DNA of 64,000 bases, from positions 2,169,501 to 2,233,500 of the forward strand of contig NZ_CP053538.1 of assembly GCF_013137895.1 (NCBI RefSeq), read 5' to 3'. This document shows, one piece after another, positions 27,190-36,780 of this stretch (the stretch's first letter is position 1; each line of letters starts with the position of its first letter). A model generated the notes under the pieces. That model was not told the DNA's origin and made no database searches. It saw only the letters and a program-made list of their open reading frames with translations. The translations under genes were made by a program, and so were the position numbers. Origin of the DNA: Hymenobacter taeanensis (GTDB lineage: Bacteria > Bacteroidota > Bacteroidia > Cytophagales > Hymenobacteraceae).

Positions 27190-28248
27190 CTAGCGCACAG
27201 AAATCCAGGGCTCACCGGCTACGTGCTCGCGCAGCCGGCCAAAGGGCTCTAGCTGCAGGCCGTGGCGCTCAAAAATGGCCAGTACTTGCTCACGGCCACC
27301 TGGCTCCACGCACACGAGTAGGCCACCCGAAGTTTGTGGGTCACAGAGCCATTGACGCTGCTCAGCGGTTACTTCCCCGATTTTGTGTCCATAAGAGTCC
27401 CAGTTGCGAATGGTGCCGCCAGGTACGGCGCCTTGCGCCCGGTATTCTTCGGCGGCGGCAAGCAGCGGTACTTTGCTAAACTCCACCTCAGCCGTGAGGT
27501 TACTGCCCTCGCACACCTCTGAGAGGTGGCCTAGCAGGCCAAAGCCGGTTACATCTGTCATGGCGCGCACGGCTGCTACCTGGCCTAGCTCCTGCCCAAT
27601 CTTATTGAGCTGCATCATGCTCTCGGGGGCGAGCTGCTCGTGCTCGGGGCGCAGAATGCCGCGCTTTTGCGCTGTGGTGAGCATTCCTACGCCCAGGGGC
27701 TTGGTGAGGTACAACTCACAGCCAGCGGTGGCGGTGTCGTTCTGCTTGAGGTTGTTGATGTCGAGCAGGCCCGTTACTGCCAGCCCGAAAATGGGTTCAG
27801 GCGAGTCGATGCTGTGGCCGCCGGCCAGCGGAATGCCTGCCTCGGCACAGATGCTGCGGCTGCCCTCAATCACGCGGCGTGCCACTTCCGGAGCCAGCTT
27901 ATCAATAGGCCACCCCAGTACGGCAATGGCCATAACCGGCCGTCCGCCCATGGCATATACATCAGAAATAGCGTTGGCGGAGGCAATCCGGCCGAAGTCA
28001 TAGGCATCATCCACAATCGGCATGAAGAAGTCGGTGGTGCTGATGATGGCCTGCCCGCCGCCAATGTCATACACGGCGGCATCATCGCGGGAGGAGTTGC
28101 CCACCAGGAGCTGGGCATCGTGGGGCTGCGGAATGCTGGTATGCAGAATCTGGTCGAGAACCTTGGGCGCAATTTTGCAGCCGCAGCCGGCGCCGTGGCT
28201 GTATTGGGTGAGGCGGATTTGGTCGGTAGGTTCGGAGGCGAGAGACAT
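27190..28248 (-). CDS. selD: Selenide, water dikinase (selenophosphate synthetase)
   Basis: The 352-residue enzyme makes selenophosphate from selenide and ATP. The N-terminal loop [10 protein letters not shown] holds the catalytic Cys (about residue 22) and Lys 25, present as cysteine rather than selenocysteine. [15 protein letters not shown] and ISDVYAMGG supply Mg/ATP ligands. With mnmH upstream, the product is most simply used for 2-selenouridine in tRNA. Confidence 0.93.
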   Translation of the reverse strand: MSLASEPTDQIRLTQYSHGAGCGCKIAPKVLDQILHTSIPQPHDAQLLVGNSSRDDAAVYDIGGGQAIISTTDFFMPIVDDAYDFGRIASANAISDVYAMGGRPVMAIAVLGWPIDKLAPEVARRVIEGSRSICAEAGIPLAGGHSIDSPEPIFGLAVTGLLDINNLKQNDTATAGCELYLTKPLGVGMLTTAQKRGILRPEHEQLAPESMMQLNKIGQELGQVAAVRAMTDVTGFGLLGHLSEVCEGSNLTAEVEFSKVPLLAAAEEYRAQGAVPGGTIRNWDSYGHKIGEVTAEQRQWLCDPQTSGGLLVCVEPGGREQVLAIFERHGLQLEPFGRLREHVAGEPWISVR

Positions 28249-28274
28249 ATGACGTAATGAGCGTTACAGAGTAA

Positions 28275-28664
28275 TTAGTATTCCCAGGGGGCGTTTTGCA
28301 GCACCACCCGGTATCCATCGGGGTCTTCGTAGGTGTGGCCCAGCCGGTCCCAGTACGGGTTGTGTGACACTACTGGAGCGTAGCCGTGGGCCTGCATTCG
28401 CTCTACAGCCAAGAGCCACTGCGAATGATCAGGCAAGTAAAATACGAGCAGATGCTCCGGGGTGGGTGCCGGTGCTATCAGCTGGCCCTGCTGCGTGGTA
28501 AACTCCAGGTGGTAAGGGGCCTGCGGGTGGCCTAGCATCACCCCATCAAACCCGTCATGGTTGGCAAACGAGCCCAGTTCAGTGAGGCCCAGCCCATCCC
28601 GGTAAAACCGCAACAATGGGCCCAGGTCGTTGGTGGGCCGCGCCACTCTCAGCTTAGGAACCAT
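28275..28664 (-). CDS. VOC-family (glyoxalase/bleomycin-resistance-like) protein
   Basis: The 129-residue protein has the paired beta-alpha-beta-beta-beta modules of the VOC fold: LRVARPTNDLGPLLRFYRDGLG at the start, HLEFTTQQ in the middle and DPDGYRVVLQNAPW at the end. VOC proteins use a metal to isomerise, cleave or bind small molecules. It overlaps mnmH by 11 bp and precedes selD by 26 bp, which places it inside the selenium operon; any selenium role is inference. Confidence 0.8.
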   Translation of the reverse strand: MVPKLRVARPTNDLGPLLRFYRDGLGLTELGSFANHDGFDGVMLGHPQAPYHLEFTTQQGQLIAPAPTPEHLLVFYLPDHSQWLLAVERMQAHGYAPVVSHNPYWDRLGHTYEDPDGYRVVLQNAPWEY

Positions 28665-29706
28665 GCGCTACGGGCTGAGTGCTGGCAGGGAACCCTATTT
28701 TAGCCAAGGCCTGACGTACCAGTTCGGCATTTACGGCCGGGTCGCAGGTAGAAGACTCCACCCGAGTAACCTGGCGGTTGTCAATGCCGTGGCTGTAGGT
28801 TTTGTCGTAGTAGTCGAGCACTAGGCTCACCATCTTTTCCATGTCATCCTCGCCAATAGCAGCCAGGGCTTCTTTGGTTACCAGCCCACCCAGGCGCTTC
28901 CGGATTTTGAGAATGGCCGCTGCCAGCGCGGCGGGGTCTTGCCGGCCATATTCATCGGCTAGCTTGCTTACCCGCACCTCCCGCGGAATATCCAGCACAA
29001 GTAGCGGGGCTGAGCTCATTTGCGCAAACAGGGGAGTAGGCACGTGCACGCCGCCAATAGTACGGCTTTCGTCTTCTACCCAAATGGGGCCCGCTTCGGG
29101 CAGCGCCGCCAGTACGCCCGCTAAATCATTCTCAAACTGCTCCTGCGTAGGCTGCGCCGGCAGGCCAATGCTGCCAAATGCCGAGCCTTTATGCCGGGCC
29201 AGTCCTTCCAAATCAATAATAGCCTGACTCTGGCTGGCTAGGGCGTGCAACACATCGGTTTTGCCGGAGCCAGTAAGGCCCCCCAGTACCAGTAATGGCC
29301 TGGGGCGCTCAAACTCCTGCAGCACCCAGCGGCGGTAGTCCTTGTAGCCCTTGTCAAGAAGCTGCACCTGAAAACCAGCCAACTCCAGCAGCCACAGTAC
29401 AGCGCCGCTACGCATGCCTCCGCGCCAGCAATGCACCCGCACCTGCTTGAGGGGCGCCAGCTTTTTAGCCTGCTTTACCAGCTCACCCATCTTCGGGCCA
29501 AAGAAATCAAGCCCCAGCAATACGGCTTTATCCTGGCTGATTTGCTTATAGGTAGTGCCGATGCGGGCCCGCTCCTCATCCGTGAACAACGGGAAGCTCA
29601 CCGCCCCCGGAATATGACCGTGCTGAAATTCTATAGGCGCCCGCACATCCAGAATGGGCGCGTCGGAGGAGTTTTGCAGGAAGTCGGGGAGGGGAAGACG
29701 GGGCAC
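28654..29706 (-). CDS. mnmH: tRNA 2-selenouridine synthase (MnmH/SelU)
   Basis: The 350-residue enzyme replaces sulfur by selenium at the wobble 2-thiouridine of tRNA, via a geranylated intermediate. The N-terminal rhodanese domain carries the reactive Cys93 in VHCWRGGMRSG; the C-terminal half has a P-loop GGLTGSGKT (about 137-145). The start is GTG at 29706, giving MPRLPLPDFL directly before the rhodanese domain; upstream in-frame sequence is a GTGA-rich intergenic element, not protein-like. Confidence 0.9.
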   Translation of the reverse strand: MPRLPLPDFLQNSSDAPILDVRAPIEFQHGHIPGAVSFPLFTDEERARIGTTYKQISQDKAVLLGLDFFGPKMGELVKQAKKLAPLKQVRVHCWRGGMRSGAVLWLLELAGFQVQLLDKGYKDYRRWVLQEFERPRPLLVLGGLTGSGKTDVLHALASQSQAIIDLEGLARHKGSAFGSIGLPAQPTQEQFENDLAGVLAALPEAGPIWVEDESRTIGGVHVPTPLFAQMSSAPLLVLDIPREVRVSKLADEYGRQDPAALAAAILKIRKRLGGLVTKEALAAIGEDDMEKMVSLVLDYYDKTYSHGIDNRQVTRVESSTCDPAVNAELVRQALAKIGFPASTQPVAHGS

Positions 29707-29713
29707 GGCGGGA

Positions 29714-29832
29714 AGAAGTGAAATAGTGAGTACTGAAAAAGGTGAACAGTAAGATGGTAAGCGGACGTTCCGGCGGCGTTTCGGGCGCGTGTAGCGCAGT
29801 AGCCTCACCTTCTCACTATTTGCTATTTCACT
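29714..29832. repeat. GTGA-rich intergenic inverted element B
   Basis: The left end is a purine-rich series of GTGA/GTAA units at 7-9-bp steps; the right end is its imperfect inverted counterpart (CTCACTATTT..TATTTCAC). About 70 bp of GC-rich sequence lies between. The right end overlaps the pdxJ stop. Similar elements occur at 31299 and 59313. Confidence 0.45.
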
Positions 29833-30541
29833 TTAGCTGGCGGCGGTAGAGCTGAATGGTGTTTTCCAGCCCCAGGTACAAGGCATCACAAATGAGAGCG
29901 TGGCCGATACTAACCTCGGCGAGGCCCGGCAGGTTCTGATGCAGGTAAGCCAGATTATCGAGGTCGAGGTCGTGGCCTGCGTTGAGGCCCAGGCCTAGCT
30001 CCTGGGCCAGCTCAGCGGCGGCGCGGTAACTCTGGATTGCCGCGGCGGGGTCTTGGGGATACTGGCGGGCGTAGTCTTCGGTGTAAAGCTCAATGCGGTC
30101 GGTGCCGGTAGTAGCGGCGGCCCGCATCATGTCTAGGTCGGGGTCAAGAAAAATACTCACACGGCAGCCTAGCCCTTTGAGCTCCTGCACCACGCCCTGC
30201 AGGTACTCCTGGTGGCGAATGGTGTCCCAGCCTGCATTAGACGTAATAGCGTCGGGAGCATCAGGCACCAGGGTCACCTGCTCGGGCCGCACTTCACGCA
30301 CCAGGGCCAGAAAATCAGGGGTGGGGTTGCCCTCAATATTAAACTCCGTGGTAACAATGCTTTTTAGGTCTCGCGCATCCTGATAGCGAATGTGGCGCTC
30401 ATCGGGGCGCGGGTGCACCGTAATACCCTGGGCGCCGAAACGCTCACAGTCGCGGGCGGCTTGCAGCAGATCGGGGCGGTTGTGGCCGCGGGCATTCCGC
30501 AGGGTGGCTATTTTGTTTATGTTAACGCTGAGCTTCGTCAT
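29828..30541 (-). CDS. pdxJ: Pyridoxine 5'-phosphate synthase
   Basis: The 237-residue TIM barrel condenses 1-deoxyxylulose 5-phosphate with 3-amino-2-oxopropyl phosphate in B6 synthesis. Family marks are [32 protein letters not shown] (about 35-50), [15 protein letters not shown] and [12 protein letters not shown]. Length is standard. A -7 TATCTTTG lies about 33 bp upstream of the ATG. Two PLP enzymes in this window (the deaminase and Alr) use its end product. Confidence 0.93.
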   Translation of the reverse strand: MTKLSVNINKIATLRNARGHNRPDLLQAARDCERFGAQGITVHPRPDERHIRYQDARDLKSIVTTEFNIEGNPTPDFLALVREVRPEQVTLVPDAPDAITSNAGWDTIRHQEYLQGVVQELKGLGCRVSIFLDPDLDMMRAAATTGTDRIELYTEDYARQYPQDPAAAIQSYRAAAELAQELGLGLNAGHDLDLDNLAYLHQNLPGLAEVSIGHALICDALYLGLENTIQLYRRQLK

Positions 30542-30573
30542 ATCTTGGGGTGAGCTGAACGGAGGTTAGGTGT

Positions 30574-30581
30574 CAAAGATA
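30574..30581 (-). promoter_or_regulatory. -7 promoter element of pdxJ
   Basis: TATCTTTG on the minus strand lies 32 bp before the ATG at 30541. A convincing -33 TTG at normal spacing is not visible. Confidence 0.45.
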
Positions 30582-30823
30582 CACTCTCAAACAGGCTGCC
30601 TCACTTTCCGGTTGTCCGGTCTTTGCTGGCAGCTATGGTGGGTGCTGTAATCTTACGGGCAAGAGCTACTCTTCCTGAACTGCTCCGTTAAAGGACGGGG
30701 GTAAGCTGCGTAACGGCGAGTGCCCTTATTCATTCCTGGATTTCCCAACGGCCGCCGGAGTGGCCTAGCGCTGCCCGAGTCCGGAATAACCCGTAATCTT
30801 GCACCTCCATTCTTCTTTATATT

Positions 30824-31288
30824 ATGGCTCTGAAAGAAAACATCGACGCAGATATCAAAAAGGCCATGCTGGCTAAGGATAAAGTTCGGCTGACGGCTCT
30901 GCGCAGCATCAAGTCGCAGATACTGTTGGCCGAAACTGCCGAGGGCCAGCACGGTGCCGCCCTCACGCCCGACGCCGAAATTAAGCTTCTGACTAAAGCC
31001 GCCAAGCAGCGCCGTGAAGCCGCCGAAACCTATCAGAAGCAGTTCCGCTCCGATCTGGAAGAGGTAGAGCTGGCCGAGCTGGCCATTATTGAGGAGTACC
31101 TGCCCCAGCAGCTTTCTGAGGCTGACCTGGTAGAAAAGCTGGTGGATATCATTCAGCGGGTAGGAGCCACGGGCCCTTCTGACCTGGGCAAGGTAATGGG
31201 TGTAGCCGCCCGGGAGCTGTCTGGGCAGGCTGATGGCCGTGCCATTTCGCAGGCCGTGAGCAATTTGCTCAACAATACCAACGTGTAA
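30824..31288 (+). CDS. yqeY: GatB/YqeY domain protein
   Basis: The 154-residue protein is a stand-alone YqeY: KENIDADIKKAMLAKDKVRLTALR opens the helical domain, AAKQRREAAETY and EEYLPQQLSEADL follow, and the tail has DLGKVMGVAARELSGQADG. YqeY resembles the tRNA-binding tail of GatB, but its own function is not settled. A -7-like TAATCTTG lies at 30794-30801. Confidence 0.85.
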   Translation: MALKENIDADIKKAMLAKDKVRLTALRSIKSQILLAETAEGQHGAALTPDAEIKLLTKAAKQRREAAETYQKQFRSDLEEVELAELAIIEEYLPQQLSEADLVEKLVDIIQRVGATGPSDLGKVMGVAARELSGQADGRAISQAVSNLLNNTNV

Positions 31289-31298
31289 CCAGCGAATA

Positions 31299-31376
31299 GG
31301 GTGAGGGGTGAGTAGTATAGTGGCCTAGCCCATTGTAGGAAGTACTCAACTTCGCTCCTCCTCTCTCTATTTCACC
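31299..31376. repeat. GTGA-rich intergenic inverted element C
   Basis: A GTGAGGGGTGAG segment faces a pyrimidine-rich CTCAACTTCGCTCC...TTTCACC segment, with GTGGCCTAGC between them. The whole gap between yqeY and cvpA is made of this element. Confidence 0.4.
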
Positions 31377-31385
31377 GTAACCCGC

Positions 31386-31907
31386 ATGTCTGCTTTTGAC
31401 TTGCTATTGCTGCTGGCTTTGGGGGTGGGAGCTGTAAAAGGCTTCCGGCGAGGTCTGGTGCTGGAGGTGGCTTCTTTGCTGGCCTTTGTAGTAGGGGTTA
31501 TTGGGGGGCTGGCGCTCCTCAATGATGCCATCCCATTGGTTCGCAACTATGTGGGCGAGGCCTTTGGGCTCCTGCCGCTAGTGTCGTTTTTACTCGTGTT
31601 TGCCCTGATTGTGTGGGGCGTGCATCTGGTAGGTAGCTTCGTCAGGACGGCTGTGCACCTTACCCCTCTGGGCGTGCTGGACAATATAAGCGGGGCCGTT
31701 TGCGGTGTACTTAAGTGGGTGCTGGGCTTGAGCTTACTCCTGCACGGCATCGGGTTGGCAGGCCTTAACCTGATTTCGCCCGGCTTGGTTGCACAGTCGC
31801 AGGTGTTGCCCGTGGTGCAGCAAGCCACTCCGCTGGCCCTAGAGATAGTGGCCTACGTAATGCCGCTTGCGGGTACCTTGCTGGAAAAGCTGCGTGCCGT
31901 TTTTTAG
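31386..31907 (+). CDS. cvpA: CvpA family membrane protein
   Basis: The 173-residue protein has four transmembrane helices (about 2-12, 24-48, 60-85, 105-125) and the family start FDLLLLLALGVGAVKGFRRGLVLEVASL. CvpA is associated with colicin V secretion in E. coli and with envelope stress tolerance; the molecular role is unsettled. It precedes the amidotransferase gene by 70 bp on the same strand. Confidence 0.85.
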   Translation: MSAFDLLLLLALGVGAVKGFRRGLVLEVASLLAFVVGVIGGLALLNDAIPLVRNYVGEAFGLLPLVSFLLVFALIVWGVHLVGSFVRTAVHLTPLGVLDNISGAVCGVLKWVLGLSLLLHGIGLAGLNLISPGLVAQSQVLPVVQQATPLALEIVAYVMPLAGTLLEKLRAVF

Positions 31908-31977
31908 CATCACTGCCAGCGCAGAGGGCGAGTCTCGGCTCAACCCCACCCCCGAAGATTAGTACCCAACGAAGCGT

Positions 31978-32595
31978 ATGCGTCTGTTGCTGCTTGATAA
32001 CTTTGATTCTTTCACCTACAACCTGCTGGATTACTTCCGGCAGCTGGGGTGCGAGGTGATTGTGCGGCGAAACGATGTGCCTTTGCCTGTGCTGGAAGAA
32101 CTGGCTTTTGATGGCATTGTGCTCTCACCGGGCCCTGGCGTGCCGCGGGAAGCAGGTGTACTACTGCCCGTTATTGAGGCTTGGCACCAACGCGTGCCTA
32201 TGTTGGGGGTATGCTTGGGCCACCAGGCCCTAGGTGAGTTCTTTGGAGCTGAGCTGCGCCGTGGGGCCCGCCCTATGCACGGCAAAGTCTCGGAAATTGA
32301 GTGGACGCAGCCCGACGTGTTGTGGCAGGGCCTTCCGGCCCGTATGCCCGTCGCACGTTACCACTCCCTGATACTACAGCAACTGCCCGCCACGTTTGAC
32401 GTCCTGGCACGTACCACCGACGTACAGCAGGAGATAATGGCATTTCGCCACCAGCAGTTGCCACTATATGGGGTGCAGTTTCACCCCGAAGCCCTGCTAA
32501 CACCCCATGGCTTAGCCCTGCTAGGCAATTGGGTCAAGAGTTGTATAATTGCACAGACTGGGCCGGCCACTGCTTCCAGCAATAGCCACCCCTGA
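31978..32595 (+). CDS. pabA: Aminodeoxychorismate/anthranilate synthase glutamine amidotransferase
   Basis: The 205-residue class I glutaminase releases ammonia for chorismate amination in folate or tryptophan synthesis. DNFDSFTYNLLDY opens the protein, LSPGPGVP is the PGP oxyanion loop (about 43-50), the nucleophile Cys is in MLGVCLGHQALG (about 80), and HPE near the end supplies His/Glu. No component I or trp gene is nearby, so pabA and trpG cannot be told apart. The hydrolase gene starts 4 bp after its stop. Confidence 0.85.
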   Translation: MRLLLLDNFDSFTYNLLDYFRQLGCEVIVRRNDVPLPVLEELAFDGIVLSPGPGVPREAGVLLPVIEAWHQRVPMLGVCLGHQALGEFFGAELRRGARPMHGKVSEIEWTQPDVLWQGLPARMPVARYHSLILQQLPATFDVLARTTDVQQEIMAFRHQQLPLYGVQFHPEALLTPHGLALLGNWVKSCIIAQTGPATASSNSHP

Positions 32596-32599
32596 AAAG

Positions 32600-33382
32600 A
32601 TGGAATTGCAGATAAAACAAAAGAACGAATTTCAGTACGTTGAGGAAGGCTCCGGCGAGGTGCTGCTGCTCCTCCACGGGCTATTTGGTGCGCTCAGCAA
32701 CTGGCAGGATGTAGTAGCAGAGTTTAGCACCGACTATCGGGTGATTATTCCACTACTCCCTATCTATGATATGCCGCTTACCAAAGCCGGCGTACCTGGC
32801 CTGGTGCAGTTTGTAGAAGACTTTCTGGCTGAAATTGGGCTCACGGAGCCCTGCACGGTGCTCGGCAACTCGCTTGGGGGCCACATTGCGCTGGTGTATG
32901 CGCTGCGCAATCAGCGCCGGGTGAGTCGCTTGGTTCTCACCGGCAGCAGTGGCCTGTTTGAAGACAGCATGGGTGGCTCTTTCCCAAAGCGGGGCAACTA
33001 CAGCTACGTGCAGGAGCGAGTGGCCTACACTTTCTATGACCCTACAGTAGCCACTGAAGAGTTGGTAAACGAGGTGTTCAACGTTACAAACTCCAATGCC
33101 AAGTGCTTGCGCATTATCAGCATTGCCCGGTCGGCGCAGCGGCATAACCTCGCCAAAGACCTGCACAAGATTAAAGTGCCTACCCTACTGGTGTGGGGGC
33201 TAAATGATACCATTACCCCGCCGGTGGTGGCGCATGAGTTTAGCCGTTTGCTGCCTAAAGCTGAACTACGCTTTCTCGACCACTGCGGGCACGCGCCCAT
33301 GATGGAACGCCCACGCGAGTTCAACCAGCTCCTGCGGCAATTCCTGGTGCAAAACCAGACCCCCGTAAAAGTCGTTGATTAA
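32600..33382 (+). CDS. Alpha/beta-fold hydrolase
   Basis: The 260-residue protein has LLLHGLFGALSNWQ (about 23-36), nucleophile elbow LGNSLGGHIA, acid in WGLNDTITPP and histidine in DHCGHAPMMERP. Ser, Asp and His are all present. The substrate is unknown. ATG 32600 lies 4 bp after the pabA stop, which suggests co-translation; an in-frame earlier start would run inside pabA. Confidence 0.8.
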   Translation: MELQIKQKNEFQYVEEGSGEVLLLLHGLFGALSNWQDVVAEFSTDYRVIIPLLPIYDMPLTKAGVPGLVQFVEDFLAEIGLTEPCTVLGNSLGGHIALVYALRNQRRVSRLVLTGSSGLFEDSMGGSFPKRGNYSYVQERVAYTFYDPTVATEELVNEVFNVTNSNAKCLRIISIARSAQRHNLAKDLHKIKVPTLLVWGLNDTITPPVVAHEFSRLLPKAELRFLDHCGHAPMMERPREFNQLLRQFLVQNQTPVKVVD

Positions 33383-33555
33383 CACACTTGGCAGAGGGCA
33401 AAAGGTACTTGGGGCACGCAATGCAACGATTTAGGCACTTAAGTTACTCTTCTGCTTGACTTGCCATACTGCTGCGGGCTCAATAACTTCCTGGCGCTTT
33501 ATAGGTTGGTATCACTTTCTGGTTTTCGTTTTCCGTTCTCTTCCCGCCCGCCCCG

Positions 33556-34233
33556 ATGCACTCAATGATTGCCGAAGACTTGCTTAACCAGATGATTCCG
33601 CCTTTAAAGCTGACGGACTCGACGGAGAAGGCTGCCCGCTGGTTGGAGGAATTCCACGTAGGCCAGTTACCCGTGCTGGAAAACCGCCAGTTTCGGGGCC
33701 TGATTACCGAAGCTGACCTACTTGATCAGGATAAACCTAACCAGCTCTTGTCTGACGTGCCCTTTGGGTACGCGCAGGTACATGTGCAGCACGATCAGCA
33801 TTTTTATTCCATCATTGAAGTAGCCGTGCAAAACCGGGTACAGCTTGTGCCCGTGCTGGATGATCAGCAGGAGTACCTAGGCCTAGTAACCGTCAGCGAC
33901 ACCCTGGCTGCCTTCGGTAAAGTGCCCGTAGCAACGGGTCAGCAAGGGATAATTGTGCTGGTGATGGAGGAGCGCGACTATTCCCTGAGCCAGATTAGTC
34001 GGTACGTAGAGGAAAACAATGCCAAGATCATGAGTGCTCATGTAGCACAGGACGAGCATGACCAGTACAAGATCCGGCTAACGCTCAAGCTCAACACGCC
34101 CAACCTAACGCGCATTATTGCTACGCTGGAGCGCTTTGGCTACTCAATCACAGCTCAGTTTAGTGGCACTGCTGAAGTCAGCGAAGATGAGCAGGAACGC
34201 TTTGATGCGCTGCTCAAGTACCTGAGCCTCTAA
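33556..34233 (+). CDS. Tandem CBS-domain protein with ACT-like C-terminus
   Basis: The 225-residue protein has two CBS motifs (about 5-60 with LPVLENRQFRGLITEADLL; about 75-120 with VPVLDDQQEYLGLVTVSDTLA) and a C-terminal ACT-like fold (about 130-205). CBS pairs bind adenosine nucleotides and ACT domains bind small ligands, so it is probably a nucleotide sensor. It leads an envelope/NAD cluster and overlaps the next gene by one base (TAATG). Confidence 0.8.
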   Translation: MHSMIAEDLLNQMIPPLKLTDSTEKAARWLEEFHVGQLPVLENRQFRGLITEADLLDQDKPNQLLSDVPFGYAQVHVQHDQHFYSIIEVAVQNRVQLVPVLDDQQEYLGLVTVSDTLAAFGKVPVATGQQGIIVLVMEERDYSLSQISRYVEENNAKIMSAHVAQDEHDQYKIRLTLKLNTPNLTRIIATLERFGYSITAQFSGTAEVSEDEQERFDALLKYLSL

Positions 34234-35723
34234 TGCCCGAAAACCTTCTGCCAGCACGCCGTTCCTTTGCAGTGAGGGGGCTCCTCTGCTTGCTGCTGAT
34301 CTGGCTAGGTAGTTTCTCTGTGGCAGTGGCGCACACAAGTGCACTCCCAGATTCACTGCGCCGCAGTACACTGGATAGCTTAATCACCACACAGTGTCCA
34401 GAGTATACGGTAGTGCGTATAGGCAGCCTCCTGTTTGCGGGCAATGCCGTGACCAATGAGCGGGTATTACGCGCTGAGCTTGATTTCCGCGAAGGCGATA
34501 CCTTAACCACGGCGACCCTAGCCCGGCGCCTAGAGCTTAACCGGCGGCGCTTGTTTAACCTGCAGCTGTTCCATCAGGTGCTGGTGCAGGCCGTGTGTCG
34601 GGAGGGGAGTCTCACGGTCTTATTCAGCGTGCAGGAACGCTGGTACACATTCCCAATACCCATTTTTTCACTCGCCGACCGCAATTTTCGCTCCTGGCTT
34701 GACCGCTCTGATCGGTGGAAACGCCTTGACTACGGCGTGCACATCGTGCGGCGAAACTTTCGAGGGCGAAACGAGCAAATCCTGGCCAATATTCAGCTGG
34801 GCTTTAACCGCAAGTATGAGCTATTTTATGAAGCACCAGGCTATGGCAAGCGTCGGCGAATTGGCTTTGGAGGCGGCATTTCATACTATCAAAGCCATGC
34901 CCTTGATTATGCCACGTACCGGGACCGGCTCGTTAATTACCGTCAGGAAGATGGCTTCCCAATTGAAAGGCGGTATGCTGTAGCCGGGATTCGCTGGCGC
35001 CGGACGGTGCAGCATCGCACTGCCCTCGACGTATCGTATCACCGGGAAAAGGTCTCTGACTCACTCTACCATCGAAACGCCACGTACTATCTAGGCGGGC
35101 CTCAGCGGCAATATGTTGAGGTGAGCTTGGTCAGTACGCTTAATCAGCGCAATACCTTTGCTTATCCGCTTACCGGGCAGTTTGCTGAAGTAGGAGTGGC
35201 CTACCGCAGTTTTTTAACCGGGAGTAGTCCCAACATTACAACTCTCTGGGGCCATTATGCCAGATATGTAGCGCTAGGCGGCCCCTTGTACTATAGTGTA
35301 GGCGTACAAGGCAGAGTGCGTATTGCGCGGCAAGTGGCCTACGCCGACAACCGCGCCTTCGGTTATGATGTGTTGGTGCGCGGCTACGATGCCTATGTAA
35401 TTGAAGGTCGCCATTACGGGTTAGTACAGCAGGGTCTTACGTACCGGCTCTTTGATGCGGGCCGAGTAAAGCTGAACGGGATTAACAACGCCAAAATCAA
35501 TTCTATCCCGTTGGTGCTGTATTTAAATACCTTTGTGGACGTAGGGTACGTCCGGAATCCGGCGCTATCTTCTGCCACAAACCGGTTGCCTAACCGTGCG
35601 CTAGCCTCTACTGGCCTAGGCTTGCATTTGGCTACGTACTACGACTGGGTATTTACTCTTGAGTATACCCGCATATTAGAAGGCCAAGGAGGTTTCTTCT
35701 TTCGTACCCAGTTTCCGATATAA
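34233..35723 (+). CDS. BamA/TamA-like outer-membrane protein with one POTRA
   Basis: The 496-residue protein has a signal peptide (about 14-34), one POTRA-like domain (about 55-140, VRIGSLLFAGNAVTNERVLRAEL...VLFSVQERW) and a 16-strand-type barrel. The conserved LVRGYD motif that sits inside Omp85 barrels is present (about 386-391). A single POTRA separates it from BamA downstream. The substrate is unknown; it may insert or export a specific protein or lipid. Confidence 0.75.
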   Translation: MPENLLPARRSFAVRGLLCLLLIWLGSFSVAVAHTSALPDSLRRSTLDSLITTQCPEYTVVRIGSLLFAGNAVTNERVLRAELDFREGDTLTTATLARRLELNRRRLFNLQLFHQVLVQAVCREGSLTVLFSVQERWYTFPIPIFSLADRNFRSWLDRSDRWKRLDYGVHIVRRNFRGRNEQILANIQLGFNRKYELFYEAPGYGKRRRIGFGGGISYYQSHALDYATYRDRLVNYRQEDGFPIERRYAVAGIRWRRTVQHRTALDVSYHREKVSDSLYHRNATYYLGGPQRQYVEVSLVSTLNQRNTFAYPLTGQFAEVGVAYRSFLTGSSPNITTLWGHYARYVALGGPLYYSVGVQGRVRIARQVAYADNRAFGYDVLVRGYDAYVIEGRHYGLVQQGLTYRLFDAGRVKLNGINNAKINSIPLVLYLNTFVDVGYVRNPALSSATNRLPNRALASTGLGLHLATYYDWVFTLEYTRILEGQGGFFFRTQFPI

Positions 35724-35760
35724 CTCAGCTCTCTTTAATTGGGTGAGTTAACTTTCAACT

Positions 35761-36654
35761 ATGAAAATCGCCATTCTTGGTAAGCCCTTCGACGATGCCC
35801 TGGCCCCATTTCTACAAGCATTGCTTGAAGACCTAGTACGGCGGCAGTCTGAGGTACTGATTGTTGAAGCCTTCTATGCCCACTTAAGCCAGCATGTACA
35901 GATACCGGCGGGTATCACCACCTTTCGGCGGGGCGACTCTCTGCATGGGGTCCGGTTTGTGCTCAGCATTGGGGGCGACGGCACGCTGTTGGATACAGTT
36001 ACCTACGTTGGCAGCCTACAGATACCCATCTTGGGAATTAACACCGGGCGGTTGGGCTTTTTAGCCACTATCGCACCAGAAAATATTTCGCAGGCCATAG
36101 ACTCACTGTTTAAAGGGCATTTTGTGCTGGAAGATCGAAGTCTTATTCGGGTTGATACCGATCCGGAGGCGTTTGGAGTTATCAACTTCGGGCTTAACGA
36201 GTTCAGTATCCTGAAACGGGATACCTCATCTATGATTGTGGTGCACACGTACATTGACGGCGAGTACCTGAACTCATACTGGGCCGACGGGCTGATTGTA
36301 TCCACCCCAACTGGCTCAACAGGCTATTCTCTAAGCTGCGGAGGGCCAGTAATGCTTCCGCAAACGAACAATTTCATTATAGCTCCCGTATGTCCCCACA
36401 ATCTGAACGTTCGGCCTCTCATCGTACCTGACCGGAGCGTAATATCCTTTGAGATTGAAGGGAGGAGTAATAACTTCTTGCTTTCACTCGATTCCCGCTC
36501 CGTCACGGTAGAAGCCAATGTACAGATTGCAGTTCGCCGTGAAAACTTTAATGCTCGGTTAGTGAAGCTCAACCATGTCAACTTCCTGAGTACCTTACGT
36601 AGTAAGCTGAATTGGGGGTTAGACCGGCGAAATCCGGCGGGCATCCCGGTTTGA
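35761..36654 (+). CDS. nadK: NAD kinase
   Basis: The 297-residue enzyme phosphorylates NAD to NADP. The catalytic GGDGT lies at 71-75, the NE/D region at GLNEFSILKRD, and the second NAD motif at STPTGSTGYSLSCGGPV. Length is typical of Bacteroidota NadK. It is followed by the DUF6089 genes, as in related genomes. Confidence 0.93.
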   Translation: MKIAILGKPFDDALAPFLQALLEDLVRRQSEVLIVEAFYAHLSQHVQIPAGITTFRRGDSLHGVRFVLSIGGDGTLLDTVTYVGSLQIPILGINTGRLGFLATIAPENISQAIDSLFKGHFVLEDRSLIRVDTDPEAFGVINFGLNEFSILKRDTSSMIVVHTYIDGEYLNSYWADGLIVSTPTGSTGYSLSCGGPVMLPQTNNFIIAPVCPHNLNVRPLIVPDRSVISFEIEGRSNNFLLSLDSRSVTVEANVQIAVRRENFNARLVKLNHVNFLSTLRSKLNWGLDRRNPAGIPV

Positions 36655-36700
36655 TAATATAGTTTTTCGGCTTAATATTTTTTTAGTTCCCTTCAACCTC

Positions 36701-36708
36701 TACTTTTG
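36701..36708 (+). promoter_or_regulatory. -7 promoter element before the DUF6089 pair
   Basis: TACTTTTG lies 72 bp upstream of ATG 36781. The -33 region is T-rich (36677-36684) without a clear TTG. Confidence 0.45.
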
Positions 36709-36780
36709 TCACTGACTGCGACCGTGTCTAAGTGGCAACTTGCTTTCAGCTACCTCAGATTATTCCTAACTCTCGCTCAA

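Noticed and set aside
27640..28257. 205-codon plus-strand open frame opposite selD
   Set aside because: selD is full length with all motifs; the antisense frame shows no recognisable domain.
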